A DNA stretch of 64,000 bases from Streptomyces sp. NBC_01428 (GCF_036231965.1 NZ_CP109499.1:6696001-6760000), one strand, 5' to 3'; counted from the first letter of the stretch, positions 17,801 through 25,527 are shown. The notes: generated by a model not told the origin, from the letters alone. Numbers and translations are program-made.

Positions 17801-18381
17801 CCGACCACCCGCTCTTCGGCCTGGAGCACGTCCTGTCCGACAAGGCGGACGCCGGCATCTCGCAGCTGACCGGCGGCGAGCACGGGGACGGCGCGGTGGT
17901 GACCATCGGCGGCATCATCTCGGGCCTCCAGCGCAAGATGACCAAGCAGGGCAACGCGTGGGCGATCGCCACCGTCGAGGACCTCGCGGGGTCCATCGAG
18001 TGCATGTTCTTCCCCGCGACCTACCAGCTGGTCTCGACCCAACTCGTCGAGGACGCCGTGGTCTTCGTCAAGGGACGCCTCGACAAGCGCGAGGACGTGC
18101 CGCGCCTGGTCGCGATGGAACTCCAGGTCCCCGACCTGTCCAACGCCGGGACCAACGCGCCCGTGATCCTCACCATCCCGGCGCTGAAGGTCACTCCGCC
18201 CATGGTCAGCCGGCTCGGCGAGATCCTCAGCCACCACAAGGGCGAGAGCGAGGTCCGCATCAAGCTCCAGGGCCCGCGCAAGACCACGGTGCTGCGGCTC
18301 GACCGGCACCGGGTGAAGCCCGACCCGGCGCTCTTCGGCGACCTGAAGGTGCTGCTCGGCCCGTCCTGCCTGGCGGGCTGA
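14842..18381 (+). CDS. dnaE: DNA polymerase III alpha subunit
   Basis: The replicative polymerase of the chromosome, 1179 residues, the normal DnaE1 length. Order of domains: PHP domain (from residue 7, HLHVHTQYSLLDGAA), palm with GPGRGSAAGS (~375) and the catalytic triplet PDVDIDFD (~416-423), fingers, beta-binding region, OB fold (AVVTIGGIISGLQRKMTKQG) and a C-terminal tail. The PHP metal ligands (HxH, and SDHGNLHGA) look intact, so proofreading by this domain is possible, as in mycobacterial DnaE1. GTG 14842 has GGAGG 10 bases before it. The longer frame to 14455 is not used. Confidence 0.97.
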   Translation: MSKPPFTHLHVHTQYSLLDGAARLKDMFDACNDMGMTHIAMSDHGNLHGAYDFFHTAKKAGVTPIIGIEAYVAPESRRNKRKIQWGQPHQKRDDVSGSGGYTHKTIWAANRTGLHNLFKLSSDAYAEGWLQKWPRMDKETISKWSEGLIASTGCPSGELQTRLRLGQFDEALKSAAEYQDIFGKDRYFLELMDHGIEIERRVRDGLLEIGRKLGIPPLVTNDSHYTYAHEATAHDALLCIQTGKNLSDPDRFRFDGTGYYLKSTDEMYAVDSSEAWQQGCANTLLVAEQVDTAGMFEAKNLMPKFDIPEGFTEITWFKEEVRLGMERRFPGGVPDDRQKQVEYEMDVIIQMGFPGYFLVVADFIMWAKNQGIAVGPGRGSAAGSIVAYAMGITDLDPIPHGLIFERFLNPERVSMPDVDIDFDERRRVEVIRYVTEKYGADKVAMIGTYGKIKAKNAIKDSARVLGYPYAMGDRLTKAMPADVLGKGIDLNGITDSSHPRYGEAGEIRAMYENEPDVKKVIDTAKGVEGLVRQMGVHAAGVIMSSEPIVDHAPIWVRHTDGVTITQWDYPQCESLGLLKMDFLGLRNLTIMDDAIKMVKANKGIDLEMLALPLDDPKTFELLCRGDTLGVFQFDGGPMRSLLRQMQPDNFEDISAVSALYRPGPMGMNSHINYAERKNGRQEITPIHKELEEPLQEVLAVTYGLIVYQEQVQKAAQIIAGYSLGEADILRRVMGKKKADELAKNFVLFQAGARENNYSDEAIQALWDVLVPFAGYAFNKAHSAAYGLVSYWTGYLKANYPAEYMAALLTSVKDDKDKSAVYLNECRRMGIKVLPPNVNESEQNFAAQGDDVILFGLSAVRNVGTNVVESIIRSRKAKGKYGSFPDYLDKVEAVACNKRTTESLIKAGAFDTMGHTRKGLTAQFEPMIDNVVAVKRKEAEGQFDLFGGMGDEATSEPGFGLDVEFTTDEWDKVYLLAQEREMLGLYVSDHPLFGLEHVLSDKADAGISQLTGGEHGDGAVVTIGGIISGLQRKMTKQGNAWAIATVEDLAGSIECMFFPATYQLVSTQLVEDAVVFVKGRLDKREDVPRLVAMELQVPDLSNAGTNAPVILTIPALKVTPPMVSRLGEILSHHKGESEVRIKLQGPRKTTVLRLDRHRVKPDPALFGDLKVLLGPSCLAG

Positions 18382-18422
18382 GCGCCCACCGGCCCCTTTG
18401 CGGCCGGACCAAGTGACCTGCG

Positions 18423-18456
18423 CGAGGGGCGCATCCGCATGCGGATGCGCCCCTCG
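18423..18456. terminator. 34-bp perfect palindrome after dnaE
   Basis: CGAGGGGCGCATCCGCA joined to its exact reverse complement, 42 bases after the dnaE stop and 72 bases after the stop of the convergent small gene. It has no T-run but is very stable and can act in both directions. Confidence 0.65.
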
Positions 18457-18528
18457 GGTCATGCCCGGGCTCGATCGCCCGGTGGGTCTTGCCACGGACC
18501 CTGGACCTCAACGGCCCACGCAGCGACC

Positions 18529-18705
18529 TCAGTTGTGGCCGAAGCGCTTCTGATGCTTACGGGCGACATCGGCGGGGCTGCCCTGCGCCTGCGATATCGG
18601 CGACTGTGCTTCGGTCGACGACCGCTGCGCCTGCTCCTGTGCACGCTCGGCCTGCGAGGAGCGGTCCTGCTGCCCGCCCTGCTTGCGGTTCTTGTTCTTC
18701 GCCAT
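18529..18705 (-). CDS. 58-residue basic Gln-rich conserved small protein
   Basis: The protein starts MAKNKNRKQGGQQDRSS and ends DVARKHQKRFGHN. It is hydrophilic, rich in Gln, Ser and Lys, without Cys, signal peptide or membrane helix, and probably disordered. ATG 18705 has AGGAGG 8 bases upstream, which supports it as a real gene rather than the longer frame from 18837. Proteins of this size and composition are widespread in actinomycetes, but I know of no function. It converges on dnaE. Confidence 0.8.
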   Translation of the reverse strand: MAKNKNRKQGGQQDRSSQAERAQEQAQRSSTEAQSPISQAQGSPADVARKHQKRFGHN

Positions 18706-18920
18706 GGTGATCAGCCTCCTGAGGGGGATGTAGGGGCCAGGGCCGCGACCAGATTCACATAGGCTGGCAAGTGGCGCATTTCGTAGAATTACCGTGCGTA
18801 ATAAGCCCTGTCGGTACGTGCTCGCCCGATCCGCCACGCCGAAGATCGAGTTCCGGCCGTTAACCTCCGCACGGTCGGGCAGACTCCAAGGAAGCCCGAA
18901 GCAAACCTCCCGGAAAGAGG

Positions 18921-20147
18921 GTGGACCGCGTGGACCGCTGCATCGTCCTGGTGGACGCCGGGTATCTGCTCGGGGCTGCTGCCAGCCTTCTCGCCGGGGA
19001 GCCCTCGCGCTCCCGGATCACGGTCGACCACGCCGCCCTCATCCAGGGCCTGCGCGAGCGCGCCGAGTCCGACACCGAGCGGCCGTTGCTGCGCATCTAC
19101 TGGTTCGACGGCGCCCCCGACCGCGTACCGCAGCCGGAGCACCGCAGGCTGCGGGTGATGCCCAGGGTGACCGTGCGCCTGGGCGCGCTGACCCGCAGCG
19201 ACGGACGCTGGGCGCAGAAGGGCGTGGACGCCGCGATGCACGCCGAACTGACCGAACTGGCCCGCAACCGCGCCTGCTCCGACGTGGTCCTGGTGACCGG
19301 CGACGGGGATCTACTGCCGGGCATGATGGCCGCCAAGGAGCACGGCGTCGCCGTACACCTGTGGGCCGTGCAGGCCGCTGACGGCGACTACAACCAGTCC
19401 GAGGACCTGGTGGCCGAGGCGGACGAGCGCCGGGTCCTCGACCGTGTGTGGATCACCAAGGCGGTTCGCGCGAAGGACTTCGGCGGCGTGTGCGCGCCGC
19501 CGCCGGTGCCGCGTCCGGAGATCGCCGCGATCCTCTCCGCGCCGCTGCCCGAGTCGGCTCTCGCTGCGGCGGCCGAGCACTCCGCGCCGGAGCCCGAGCA
19601 CCATCAGGCCGCCGAATCGCAGAACGGCGTCCAGGAGCGCGTGCCCGCCCCCAAGGGCGTGCCGACCCCCAAGGACCTGGCCGCGCTGCGCGGACCGGGC
19701 ACCCAGGCCGCCCAGCACCCCACGAACGCCACCCTGCGCTGGTCCTCGGACAAGGGCTGGGTCGACCGGCCCGGGGGAGTGGCGGAGCCGGCCGAGGCCG
19801 CCGCGCTGCCCACCCTCGCGCAGCTCACCTCCGCCGAGCAGCGCTGGGCGGACCGCGAGGAGGACATCACCACCGTCGGCGGCGATCCGTACGAGGTCGG
19901 TCAGGTCTTCGCCCGCCGCTGGATGGCGCGGCTCACCGACGCGGGTCATCTGCAGAAGCTGTCGGCGATGTACCCCCGCGTCCCGCACCGGGTCGACGGT
20001 GAACTGCTGCGTTACGCGGCCCGGTTCGGCCTGCTCGCGCACAAGGACGACCAGATCGACGAGCACGACCGGTACGCGATCCGGGCCGGCTTCTGGCGTG
20101 AGATCGACGTGCGCACGACCGCCGAGCACGCGCCCGCAGGGGAGTGA
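18921..20147 (+). CDS. NYN-domain (PIN-like) protein
   Basis: 408 residues. The first ~170 form a NYN/LabA-like domain with the expected acidic positions: CIVLVDAGYL near residue 7-16, WAQKGVDAAMHAEL, and VVLVTGDGDLLPGM. NYN proteins are PIN-fold nucleases or nucleotide-binding proteins that act on RNA. The middle (~200-290) is Pro/Ala-rich linker. The C-terminal ~110 residues (DPYEVGQVFARRWMARL onward) form a helical domain with conserved aromatics of the type found after NYN domains in actinobacteria. GTG 18921 (or 18930) follows GGAAAGAGG. RNA substrate and role are unknown. Confidence 0.82.
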   Translation: MDRVDRCIVLVDAGYLLGAAASLLAGEPSRSRITVDHAALIQGLRERAESDTERPLLRIYWFDGAPDRVPQPEHRRLRVMPRVTVRLGALTRSDGRWAQKGVDAAMHAELTELARNRACSDVVLVTGDGDLLPGMMAAKEHGVAVHLWAVQAADGDYNQSEDLVAEADERRVLDRVWITKAVRAKDFGGVCAPPPVPRPEIAAILSAPLPESALAAAAEHSAPEPEHHQAAESQNGVQERVPAPKGVPTPKDLAALRGPGTQAAQHPTNATLRWSSDKGWVDRPGGVAEPAEAAALPTLAQLTSAEQRWADREEDITTVGGDPYEVGQVFARRWMARLTDAGHLQKLSAMYPRVPHRVDGELLRYAARFGLLAHKDDQIDEHDRYAIRAGFWREIDVRTTAEHAPAGE

Positions 20148-20161
20148 TCGCAAGCCTCTGG

Positions 20162-20181
20162 AGGGCCCTCGCGAGGGCCCT
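20162..20181 (+). terminator. palindromic hairpin after the NYN gene
   Basis: AGGGCCCTCGCGAGGGCCCT is a perfect 20-bp palindrome 14 bases after the stop codon and before the ABC promoter. Confidence 0.55.
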
Positions 20182-20219
20182 GCCACGGCCCCGGGCGCAT
20201 AACGGGGCATCGGACCCCG

Positions 20220-20225
20220 TACTCT
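20220..20225 (+). promoter_or_regulatory. -10-like hexamer before the ABC ATPase gene
   Basis: TACTCT ends 8 bases before GTG 20234. The gene has no Shine-Dalgarno, so a leaderless or nearly leaderless mRNA is likely. Confidence 0.45.
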
Positions 20226-20233
20226 CGTCCTTC

Positions 20234-21259
20234 GTGAGTACGCGCACGGCACAGGCGGTCCGGATGGGGCACAGGGGCGATGTCGTGTGCGCCGTGCGCG
20301 GTCTGACCAAGACCTACCCGGCCGTCCGCGGCCGTCGGGGCACCCCGGCGACGCCCGAGGTCAGGGCCACCGACGACGTACGCCTCGACATCCGCCGCGG
20401 TGAGATCTTCGGGCTCCTCGGCCCGAACGGCGCCGGCAAGTCCACCCTGGTCCGCCAGCTGACCGGGCTGATGCGCCCCGACAGCGGCAGCGTCGAGATC
20501 CTCGGGCACGACATCGTGCGCCACCCCGAACGGGCCGCGCGGATCCTCGCCTACCTCGGGCAGGAGTCCACCGCCCTCGACGAGCTGACCGTCTCCCTGG
20601 CCGCCGAGACCACCGGACGGCTGCGCGGACTCGACCTGCGCACGGCCCGGGCCGAGCGGGACGCCGTCCTCGACGAACTGGGCCTGACCGCGCTCGCCTC
20701 CCGCCCCCTGAAGAAGCTGTCCGGCGGACAGCGCAGGCTCGCCTGCCTCGCCTCCGCGCTCGTCGGGCGGCGCCCGCTGCTCGTGCTCGACGAGCCCACC
20801 ACCGGCATGGACCCGGTCGCCCGGCGCGCCGTCTGGGCCGCCGTCGACCGGCGCCGGGTGGACCAGGGCGCCACGGTCCTGCTCGTCACCCACAACGTCA
20901 TCGAGGCCGAGACCGTCCTCGACCGGGTCGCCGTCATGGACGAGGGGCGGGTCATCGCCTGCGACACCCCGGCCGGCCTCAAGGAACGCGTCGCGGGCGA
21001 GGTGCGGGTGGAACTCGTCTGGCGTACGAGCGCCCCGCTGCATGTCCCCGAGGTCGCCGCGCTGCGCGACCGCGCGGTCGAGTCCGGCCGCCGCTGGACG
21101 CTGCGGCTCGCGCCGGAGGAGGCCCGCGCGGCCGTGGCCACGGTCACCGGAGGCGCCGCGTTCGCCGCCCTCGACGACTTCACCCTGGCCACACCGAGCC
21201 TGGAGGACGTCTACCTCGCCCTCGGCGGGCACGCGACGCAGGGACTGGTGAAGGCGTGA
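20234..21259 (+). CDS. ABC transporter ATP-binding protein (ABC-2 type exporter)
   Basis: 341 residues from GTG 20234. It has Walker A GPNGAGKST, signature LSGGQ, Walker B LLVLDEPTTGMDP and the H-loop TH (LLVTHNVIEAE). The C-terminal ~80 residues after the ATPase (GEVRVELVWRT onward) form the small regulatory domain seen in drug/polyketide-type exporters. It energises the membrane subunit encoded from 21348. Between the two lies an 88-base stretch that is itself an open 31-codon frame overlapping both genes by GTGA. The exported substrate is unknown. Confidence 0.92.
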   Translation: MSTRTAQAVRMGHRGDVVCAVRGLTKTYPAVRGRRGTPATPEVRATDDVRLDIRRGEIFGLLGPNGAGKSTLVRQLTGLMRPDSGSVEILGHDIVRHPERAARILAYLGQESTALDELTVSLAAETTGRLRGLDLRTARAERDAVLDELGLTALASRPLKKLSGGQRRLACLASALVGRRPLLVLDEPTTGMDPVARRAVWAAVDRRRVDQGATVLLVTHNVIEAETVLDRVAVMDEGRVIACDTPAGLKERVAGEVRVELVWRTSAPLHVPEVAALRDRAVESGRRWTLRLAPEEARAAVATVTGGAAFAALDDFTLATPSLEDVYLALGGHATQGLVKA

Positions 21260-21351
21260 GTGTCCGGGGCGTGGAATCCGTACGGGAGGAGGGCGTCGTA
21301 CGTGTGCCGAACAGGACGGCTGCCGGAGTGAAGGGAAGCAGCTCGACGTGA
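21256..21351 (+). CDS. possible 31-codon coupling ORF between ABC genes
   Basis: GTG 21256 overlaps the ATPase stop (GTGA), and the TGA at 21349-21351 overlaps the permease GTG (GTGA). The frame encodes MSVRGVESVREEGVVRV plus 14 residues with no recognisable domain. Its use may be to keep ribosomes on the message between the two genes rather than to make a protein. In G+C-rich DNA a frame like this can arise by chance. Confidence 0.35.
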   Translation: MSVRGVESVREEGVVRVPNRTAAGVKGSSST

Positions 21352-22166
21352 GTGTCGTACCCGCCGGAGTTCTGCCGGGCAGTGCGCTGCCGCTGGCAGC
21401 GGACACCGGTGCCGCGGAACTGGGGCCGCCCGCGCGGCTCTGGCCGTCGCTGGCCGCCGTGTACCGGGCGCAGCTCTCCCGGGCCCGTGTCGCGCGGATC
21501 CCGCTGCTGTTCGTGGCCACCTTCCAGTCCGTCGGCATCATGATCATGATGCGCGGCGTGGTGGACGGCGGCGCCGAGGCGCGGGCCGTGGTGGCCGGGT
21601 CGACCGTCCTGGTCGTCGCGTTCGTCGCCCTCAACCTGCTCGCGCAGTACTTCGGACAGCTCCGGGCGAGCGGCGGGCTCGACCACTACGCGACGCTGCC
21701 GGTGCCCCCGGCGGCCGTGGTGCTCGGAGCCGCGGGCGCGTACGCGTCCTTCACCGTGCCCGGCACCCTGGTCACCGCCGTCTTCGGCTGCGTGCTCTTC
21801 GGGCTGCCGCTCGCCCATCTGTGGGTGCTCGCCGCGGTCGTCCCCCTCGCGGGCGCCGCGCTCGCCGGTCTCGGGGCCGCGTTCGGGCTGCTCGCGCCCC
21901 GTCCCGAGCTGGCCACCCTGCTCGGTCAGCTGGGCATGTCGGCCGCGCTGCTGCTGGGCGTGCTGCCCGCGGACCGGATGCCGACCGTGGTCCAGTACGC
22001 CCGCGATCTGCTGCCCTCGACCTACGGCGTCGAGGCGTTCGCCCGCACCTTCGGCGCCCATCCCGACTGGGCCGCCGTCCTCGGCGATCTGGCCGTCTGC
22101 GCCGGGGTCGGGGTCGTCTCGCTGGCCCTGGCGACCTGGGCCTACCGCCGGGCAGCCGTCCGGTGA
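21348..22166 (+). CDS. ABC-2 type transporter permease
   Basis: 272 residues with about six membrane segments (IPLLFVATFQSVGIMIMM, VVAGSTVLVVAFVALNLLAQYF, ALLLGVLPADRMP region and others). It lacks an ATPase domain and is the membrane partner of the ATPase just upstream. The N-terminal ~45 residues are cytoplasmic, ending in an amphipathic stretch before the first helix. GTG 21348 is preceded by GGGAAGC. No conserved residue shows the substrate. Confidence 0.85.
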   Translation: MSVVPAGVLPGSALPLAADTGAAELGPPARLWPSLAAVYRAQLSRARVARIPLLFVATFQSVGIMIMMRGVVDGGAEARAVVAGSTVLVVAFVALNLLAQYFGQLRASGGLDHYATLPVPPAAVVLGAAGAYASFTVPGTLVTAVFGCVLFGLPLAHLWVLAAVVPLAGAALAGLGAAFGLLAPRPELATLLGQLGMSAALLLGVLPADRMPTVVQYARDLLPSTYGVEAFARTFGAHPDWAAVLGDLAVCAGVGVVSLALATWAYRRAAVR

Positions 22167-22188
22167 CGCGGGTGACAGCGGGGCCTGG

Positions 22189-22194
22189 CACGAT
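22189..22194 (+). promoter_or_regulatory. -10-like hexamer for a leaderless DUF2567 transcript
   Basis: CACGAT ends exactly 6 bases before GTG 22201, with no Shine-Dalgarno between. Confidence 0.45.
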
Positions 22195-22200
22195 GTCAGG

Positions 22201-22899
22201 GTGACCGCTCCGCTGACTCCACCTCCGCCGCCGCACGAACAGTCCCCCCAGGACCGGCAGCAACCGCACCATGCCTGGCAGGCCCCGCAGACGCACGGAC
22301 CCGCGGCGCACCCCGCGTACCCGGCGGCGTACGAGGCCTCCTACGGACAGGACGGACCCGGGATGAAGACCGAACTGCGGGAGGCCGCCGTGATCACGGT
22401 GGCGGTGGCGCTCGCGGGGGCGCTCCTCGGAGTGCTCTGGTGGTGGCTGGCGCCCCACGTGCCGCTGATCGCGGACGACACCACGGTGTACATCAAGGAC
22501 ACCGAGGGGGAGCAGGCCATCGGCGTCGATGGAACGTTCACTCTTCTCGCCCTGGGCTTCGGGGCCCTGAGCGCGCTGGTCGTGTTCCTGCTGCGCCGGC
22601 GCGGTGGTGTGCCGCTGGTGGTGTCGCTCGCCCTCGGCGGTCTGCTGGGCTCGCTGCTCGCCTGGCGCATCGGCGTCTGGCTCGGTCCGACGCAGAACGT
22701 GGTCGCGCACGCCAGGGCCGTCGGCAAGGGCGTCACGTTCTCCGCGCCGTTGAAGCTCGGCGCGAAGGGCGCGCTGCTCGCGTGGTCGCTGACCGCTCTG
22801 GTGGTCCATCTGGCCCTCACGGCCCTGTTCGGTCCCCGGGACCCCGATCCGTACCAGCAGAGCCCGTACCAGTCGACGCCCTCAGGGCCCCCCGTCTAG
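22201..22899 (+). CDS. DUF2567 family membrane protein
   Basis: 232 residues. A Pro/Gln/His-rich cytoplasmic N-terminus (1-55) is followed by four membrane segments (AAVITVAVALAGALLGVLWWW, LLALGFGALSALVVFLL, PLVVSLALGGLLGSLLAW, LLAWSLTALVVHLALTALF). An extracytoplasmic loop between the first two helices contains DTTVYIKDTEGEQAIGVDGTF. This matches the actinobacterial DUF2567 family, of unknown function. GTG 22201 is chosen because a -10-like CACGAT ends 6 bases before it. The short C-terminal tail has a PYQQSPYQS repeat. Confidence 0.82.
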   Translation: MTAPLTPPPPPHEQSPQDRQQPHHAWQAPQTHGPAAHPAYPAAYEASYGQDGPGMKTELREAAVITVAVALAGALLGVLWWWLAPHVPLIADDTTVYIKDTEGEQAIGVDGTFTLLALGFGALSALVVFLLRRRGGVPLVVSLALGGLLGSLLAWRIGVWLGPTQNVVAHARAVGKGVTFSAPLKLGAKGALLAWSLTALVVHLALTALFGPRDPDPYQQSPYQSTPSGPPV

Positions 22900-22994
22900 T
22901 CGTACGGGTCCCCGGGCGGTGGCCGGACCGGCCGGTCCCGGAGTCCCGTGGGGAGACCGGTCCCGGCCGGCGGTGCCGTGCTGCGGGGCGTGGG

Positions 22995-23069
22995 TCATGC
23001 CGGGCGGCGGCCGTGGTTCGGGCGGCCCTTTCTGGTGCGCCACTTGCGTTTGCGCGTTCTCTTCGACAT
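22995..23069 (-). CDS. 24-residue ribosomal protein, bL37-like
   Basis: A 25-codon gene encoding MSKRTRKRKWRTRKGR followed by PNHGRRPA. Half of the residues are Arg or Lys, and the C-terminus matches the NHG-K/R-R-P ending of bL37, the 24-residue protein known from the mycobacterial large ribosomal subunit and common in actinobacteria. GAGGGAC lies just upstream of ATG 23069, a suitable ribosome site. It stands alone 135 bases downstream of ybaK on the same strand. The assignment rests on length, charge pattern and ending; no other gene fits the 305-base gap between 22899 and 23205. Confidence 0.75.
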   Translation of the reverse strand: MSKRTRKRKWRTRKGRPNHGRRPA

Positions 23070-23204
23070 GTCCCTCGTGCTTAACCGAGGACGGGACATC
23101 CGTCGAGGGCGCGCGCACGGCGCGTCCGCTGGGGCCTCGCCGAGCGGCACGCGCGCGTGGCCGCGACGGGGACGGCCGGGCAGGCGCGTGCCGGTGTCAG
23201 GGGG

Positions 23205-23705
23205 TCACGCGCGTCCGACGGGCGCGGACACCGCCTCCGTGAGCTGTGCCAGGTCGGCCGGGGACAGTTCGACCTCCAGGCCGCGACGGCCCGCCGAGAC
23301 ACAGATGGTGGCGTGGGTGGCCGCGGAGGCGTCCAGCACCGTGCGGAGCCTCTTGCGCTGGCCGAGCGGCGAGATGCCGCCCCGGACGTAGCCCGTCGTG
23401 CGCTCCGCCGCCGCGGGGTCGGCCATCGCGGCCCGCTTGCCGCCCACCGCCGTCGCGAGGGCCTTCAGGTCGAGCGAGCCCGCCACCGGGACCACCGCGA
23501 CCACCAGCGCGCCGTCCACGTCCGCCACCAGGGTCTTGAAGACCCGCTCGGGGGAGACGCCCATGGCCTCGGCGGCCTCCTCGCCGTAGGACGGGTGGGA
23601 GGGGTCGTGCTCGTACGCGTGGACCGTGTACGGCACCCCCGCCTCGGTCAGTGCCACCGTCGCCGGGGTTCCTCCGGGCTGCTGCTTCTTCGCCTTCTTC
23701 GCCAT
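23205..23705 (-). CDS. ybaK: YbaK/EbsC-type Cys-tRNA(Pro) deacylase
   Basis: 166 residues. Hydrolyses mischarged Cys-tRNA(Pro), an editing function in trans. The YbaK fold is visible in VPYTVHAYEHDP, ERVFKTLVADVDG, VPVAGSLDLKALATAVGGKRAAMADP and GYVRGGISPLGQRKRL, where the catalytic Lys and the GGISPxG motif are kept. ATG 23705 has GGAAGG upstream. It is the last gene of a three-gene minus-strand operon; the LON-domain gene ends 17 bases before its start. Confidence 0.93.
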   Translation of the reverse strand: MAKKAKKQQPGGTPATVALTEAGVPYTVHAYEHDPSHPSYGEEAAEAMGVSPERVFKTLVADVDGALVVAVVPVAGSLDLKALATAVGGKRAAMADPAAAERTTGYVRGGISPLGQRKRLRTVLDASAATHATICVSAGRRGLEVELSPADLAQLTEAVSAPVGRA

Positions 23706-23722
23706 CGGCCTTCCCGCGCGCG

Positions 23723-24463
23723 TCAGTTCAGGCTCGTCGGGCCGCGCGTCAGTTCCGACGCGGGCAACGACGGCAGATTACGGATGATGGCCGTCTCCGT
23801 GCGCAGCAGTTTCAGCTCCTCGCGCAGCCGGGACGCCGTGTCGGGGGCCTGGAGCAGGCTCTGCCGGGCCGGGACGTCCAGCATCACGGCGGCGGCGACG
23901 AGGTAGGAGACCACGGCCGGCTCGTCCGGCAGGTCCGCCCCGGTCGACAGCGAACGCTCCCGCGCTCCGGCCAGCCGCTTCTGGTACTGGCGGAAGGCAC
24001 GCAGTACGCCCTCGGCGAGCGCGCCCGCCTCCTCGCCCGGTTCCTCCGGCAGTTCCTCCAGCTCGGCCGTCAGATACGGCCCGGAGGCGTCCACCGAAAG
24101 GAGCCGGACGCGGGTCGTGCCGGTCGCCAGCACCTCGAAGCTGCCGTCGGCGCGCTCCCGGACGGTCGCCGCGTCCGCGATGCAGCCGACCGTGTGGAAG
24201 GCCTTCACCGGGTCGTCGCCGAAGCCGGCGGCGGGCCCGCGCTCGGGCACGGCGGTCTGGTCCGGCATGCCGGGAGCGGTGGGCGAGACCTCGTGGCCGT
24301 CGCGGATGGCGACGACCGCGAAGCGGCGCGGTTCGTCCTCGGCGATCTTGAGCAGATCGCGCATCATCGCGCGATAGCGCTCCTCGAACACGTTCAGAGG
24401 AAGCACGAGCCCGGGGAACAACACCGAGTTCAGGGGGAAGAGCGGGAGCCGGACGGTGGTCAC
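23723..24463 (-). CDS. LON substrate-binding (N-terminal) domain protein
   Basis: 246 residues, formed only by the N-terminal domain of Lon protease (PF02190 type) with no ATPase or protease part. The start LPLFPLNSVLFPGLVLPLNV is the typical first strand, and VGCIADAATVRERADGS and GTTRVRLLSVD follow. Such stand-alone LON domains are conserved in actinobacteria and may present substrates to, or compete with, Lon or Clp proteases; the role is not established. GTG 24463 lies 11 bases after the stop of the upstream gene, so the two are co-transcribed. Confidence 0.9.
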   Translation of the reverse strand: MTTVRLPLFPLNSVLFPGLVLPLNVFEERYRAMMRDLLKIAEDEPRRFAVVAIRDGHEVSPTAPGMPDQTAVPERGPAAGFGDDPVKAFHTVGCIADAATVRERADGSFEVLATGTTRVRLLSVDASGPYLTAELEELPEEPGEEAGALAEGVLRAFRQYQKRLAGARERSLSTGADLPDEPAVVSYLVAAAVMLDVPARQSLLQAPDTASRLREELKLLRTETAIIRNLPSLPASELTRGPTSLN

Positions 24464-24474
24464 GACGCGAAAGC

Positions 24475-25527
24475 CTAATGGTCGCCGGAGCGATCACGTC
24501 CGTCGTGCCCACCGACTGGATGCCGATCAGGGCGCGGAGCCCGCAGCGGAAGCCCCGCCGCGACCTCCAGACGGACGCCGTCGCGCATCTCCAGGAACTG
24601 GCCGAGCGGGTCGTCGGAGACCCGGTCCCAGGGGAACGAGGTCGCGTACGGGCCGATGAGGCGCAGCTGTTCCAGGGCGTCCCGCCAGCGGTCGAGGCGG
24701 ATGAGGACGTAGGTCAGCAGGTTGCGCACCTCGGCGGGCCACGGGTCGGCGGCGGCGTAGGTCGCGGAGAGCTCGATCGCGAGGTCGGCGGCCGCGTCCA
24801 GCCGCTTCCGCGGGACGCCGGGACCGCCGCCCTCGGTGAGGTACGCGAAGGCGGCGCGGACGGGCAGCGCCTGGACGAGGGAGCCGGGCAGCGCGTCCGT
24901 CGCGGCGGGCTCGGCGAAGTCGAAGCACTCCTGATGCGAGCCGTACCAGGCGGCCGACAGGTACTGGAGGGCTGCGACGTGACAGCCGTAGTGGTGCGGT
25001 GAGCGCCGGACGGCCTCGCCCCACAGCCGCTCGAACCCGGTGTGCCCGAGGTTCGTGCCGCGCGCGTGGTCGAGCGCGATCCGCCACGGCACGGGGTCGC
25101 GCGGATCGCCCTCGGCCGCGGAGGTGATCAGCGGGCTCGCCTCACGCAGCAGCTCGGCCCGCGCGGGCGACTCCCAGCCGCGTCGCACCGCCAGCTCCGC
25201 CCTGACGAGCAGCGCGTCCGGATCGTGCGGGTCGGCGGCCCGCCACTCCCGCAGCCACTGGTCGCGGGAGCGTGCGAAGGCCGCCAGGCGCAGGGCGTAC
25301 CGGTCGCGGCTCTCCCACTCGGCGGATTCACGGGTGGCGGCGAGCAGCTTCGCGGCGGGGGCGTACTCGCCGCGGCCCGCCGCGACGAGCGCGGGGCCGA
25401 GACGTTCGTCGGGCGCGTCGAGCAGCACCTCGTCGTCGGCGGGCAGCCCGACGGCGAGGCGGGAGGTGTTCCGTGCCATCCGGGCCGTACGGATGAGTGC
25501 GCGCAGCAGTGCCATGGTGTCGACCAT
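24475..25527 (-). CDS. hypothetical alpha-helical (TPR-like) protein
   Basis: 350 residues, soluble, with many Ala/Leu/Arg helices in a pairwise pattern (RDRYALRLAAFARSRDQWLREW, HDPDALLVRAELAVRRG, LTYVLIRLDRWRDALEQL), as in tetratricopeptide-type scaffolds. I do not recognise the family. The start is ATG 25527 (MVDTM) or 25515 (MALLRALIRTAR); neither has a strong ribosome site. It is the first gene of the operon with the LON-domain protein and ybaK. An AACCG-N5-CGGTT inverted repeat lies about 50 bases upstream. Confidence 0.75.
   Translation of the reverse strand: MVDTMALLRALIRTARMARNTSRLAVGLPADDEVLLDAPDERLGPALVAAGRGEYAPAAKLLAATRESAEWESRDRYALRLAAFARSRDQWLREWRAADPHDPDALLVRAELAVRRGWESPARAELLREASPLITSAAEGDPRDPVPWRIALDHARGTNLGHTGFERLWGEAVRRSPHHYGCHVAALQYLSAAWYGSHQECFDFAEPAATDALPGSLVQALPVRAAFAYLTEGGGPGVPRKRLDAAADLAIELSATYAAADPWPAEVRNLLTYVLIRLDRWRDALEQLRLIGPYATSFPWDRVSDDPLGQFLEMRDGVRLEVAAGLPLRAPRPDRHPVGGHDGRDRSGDH

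Noticed and set aside
15328..18495. 1055-codon open frame opposite dnaE
   Set aside because: It is the mirror of a very G+C-rich coding gene. The translation is Asp/Gly/Val/His/Arg-rich with no domain, while dnaE on the other strand is certain.
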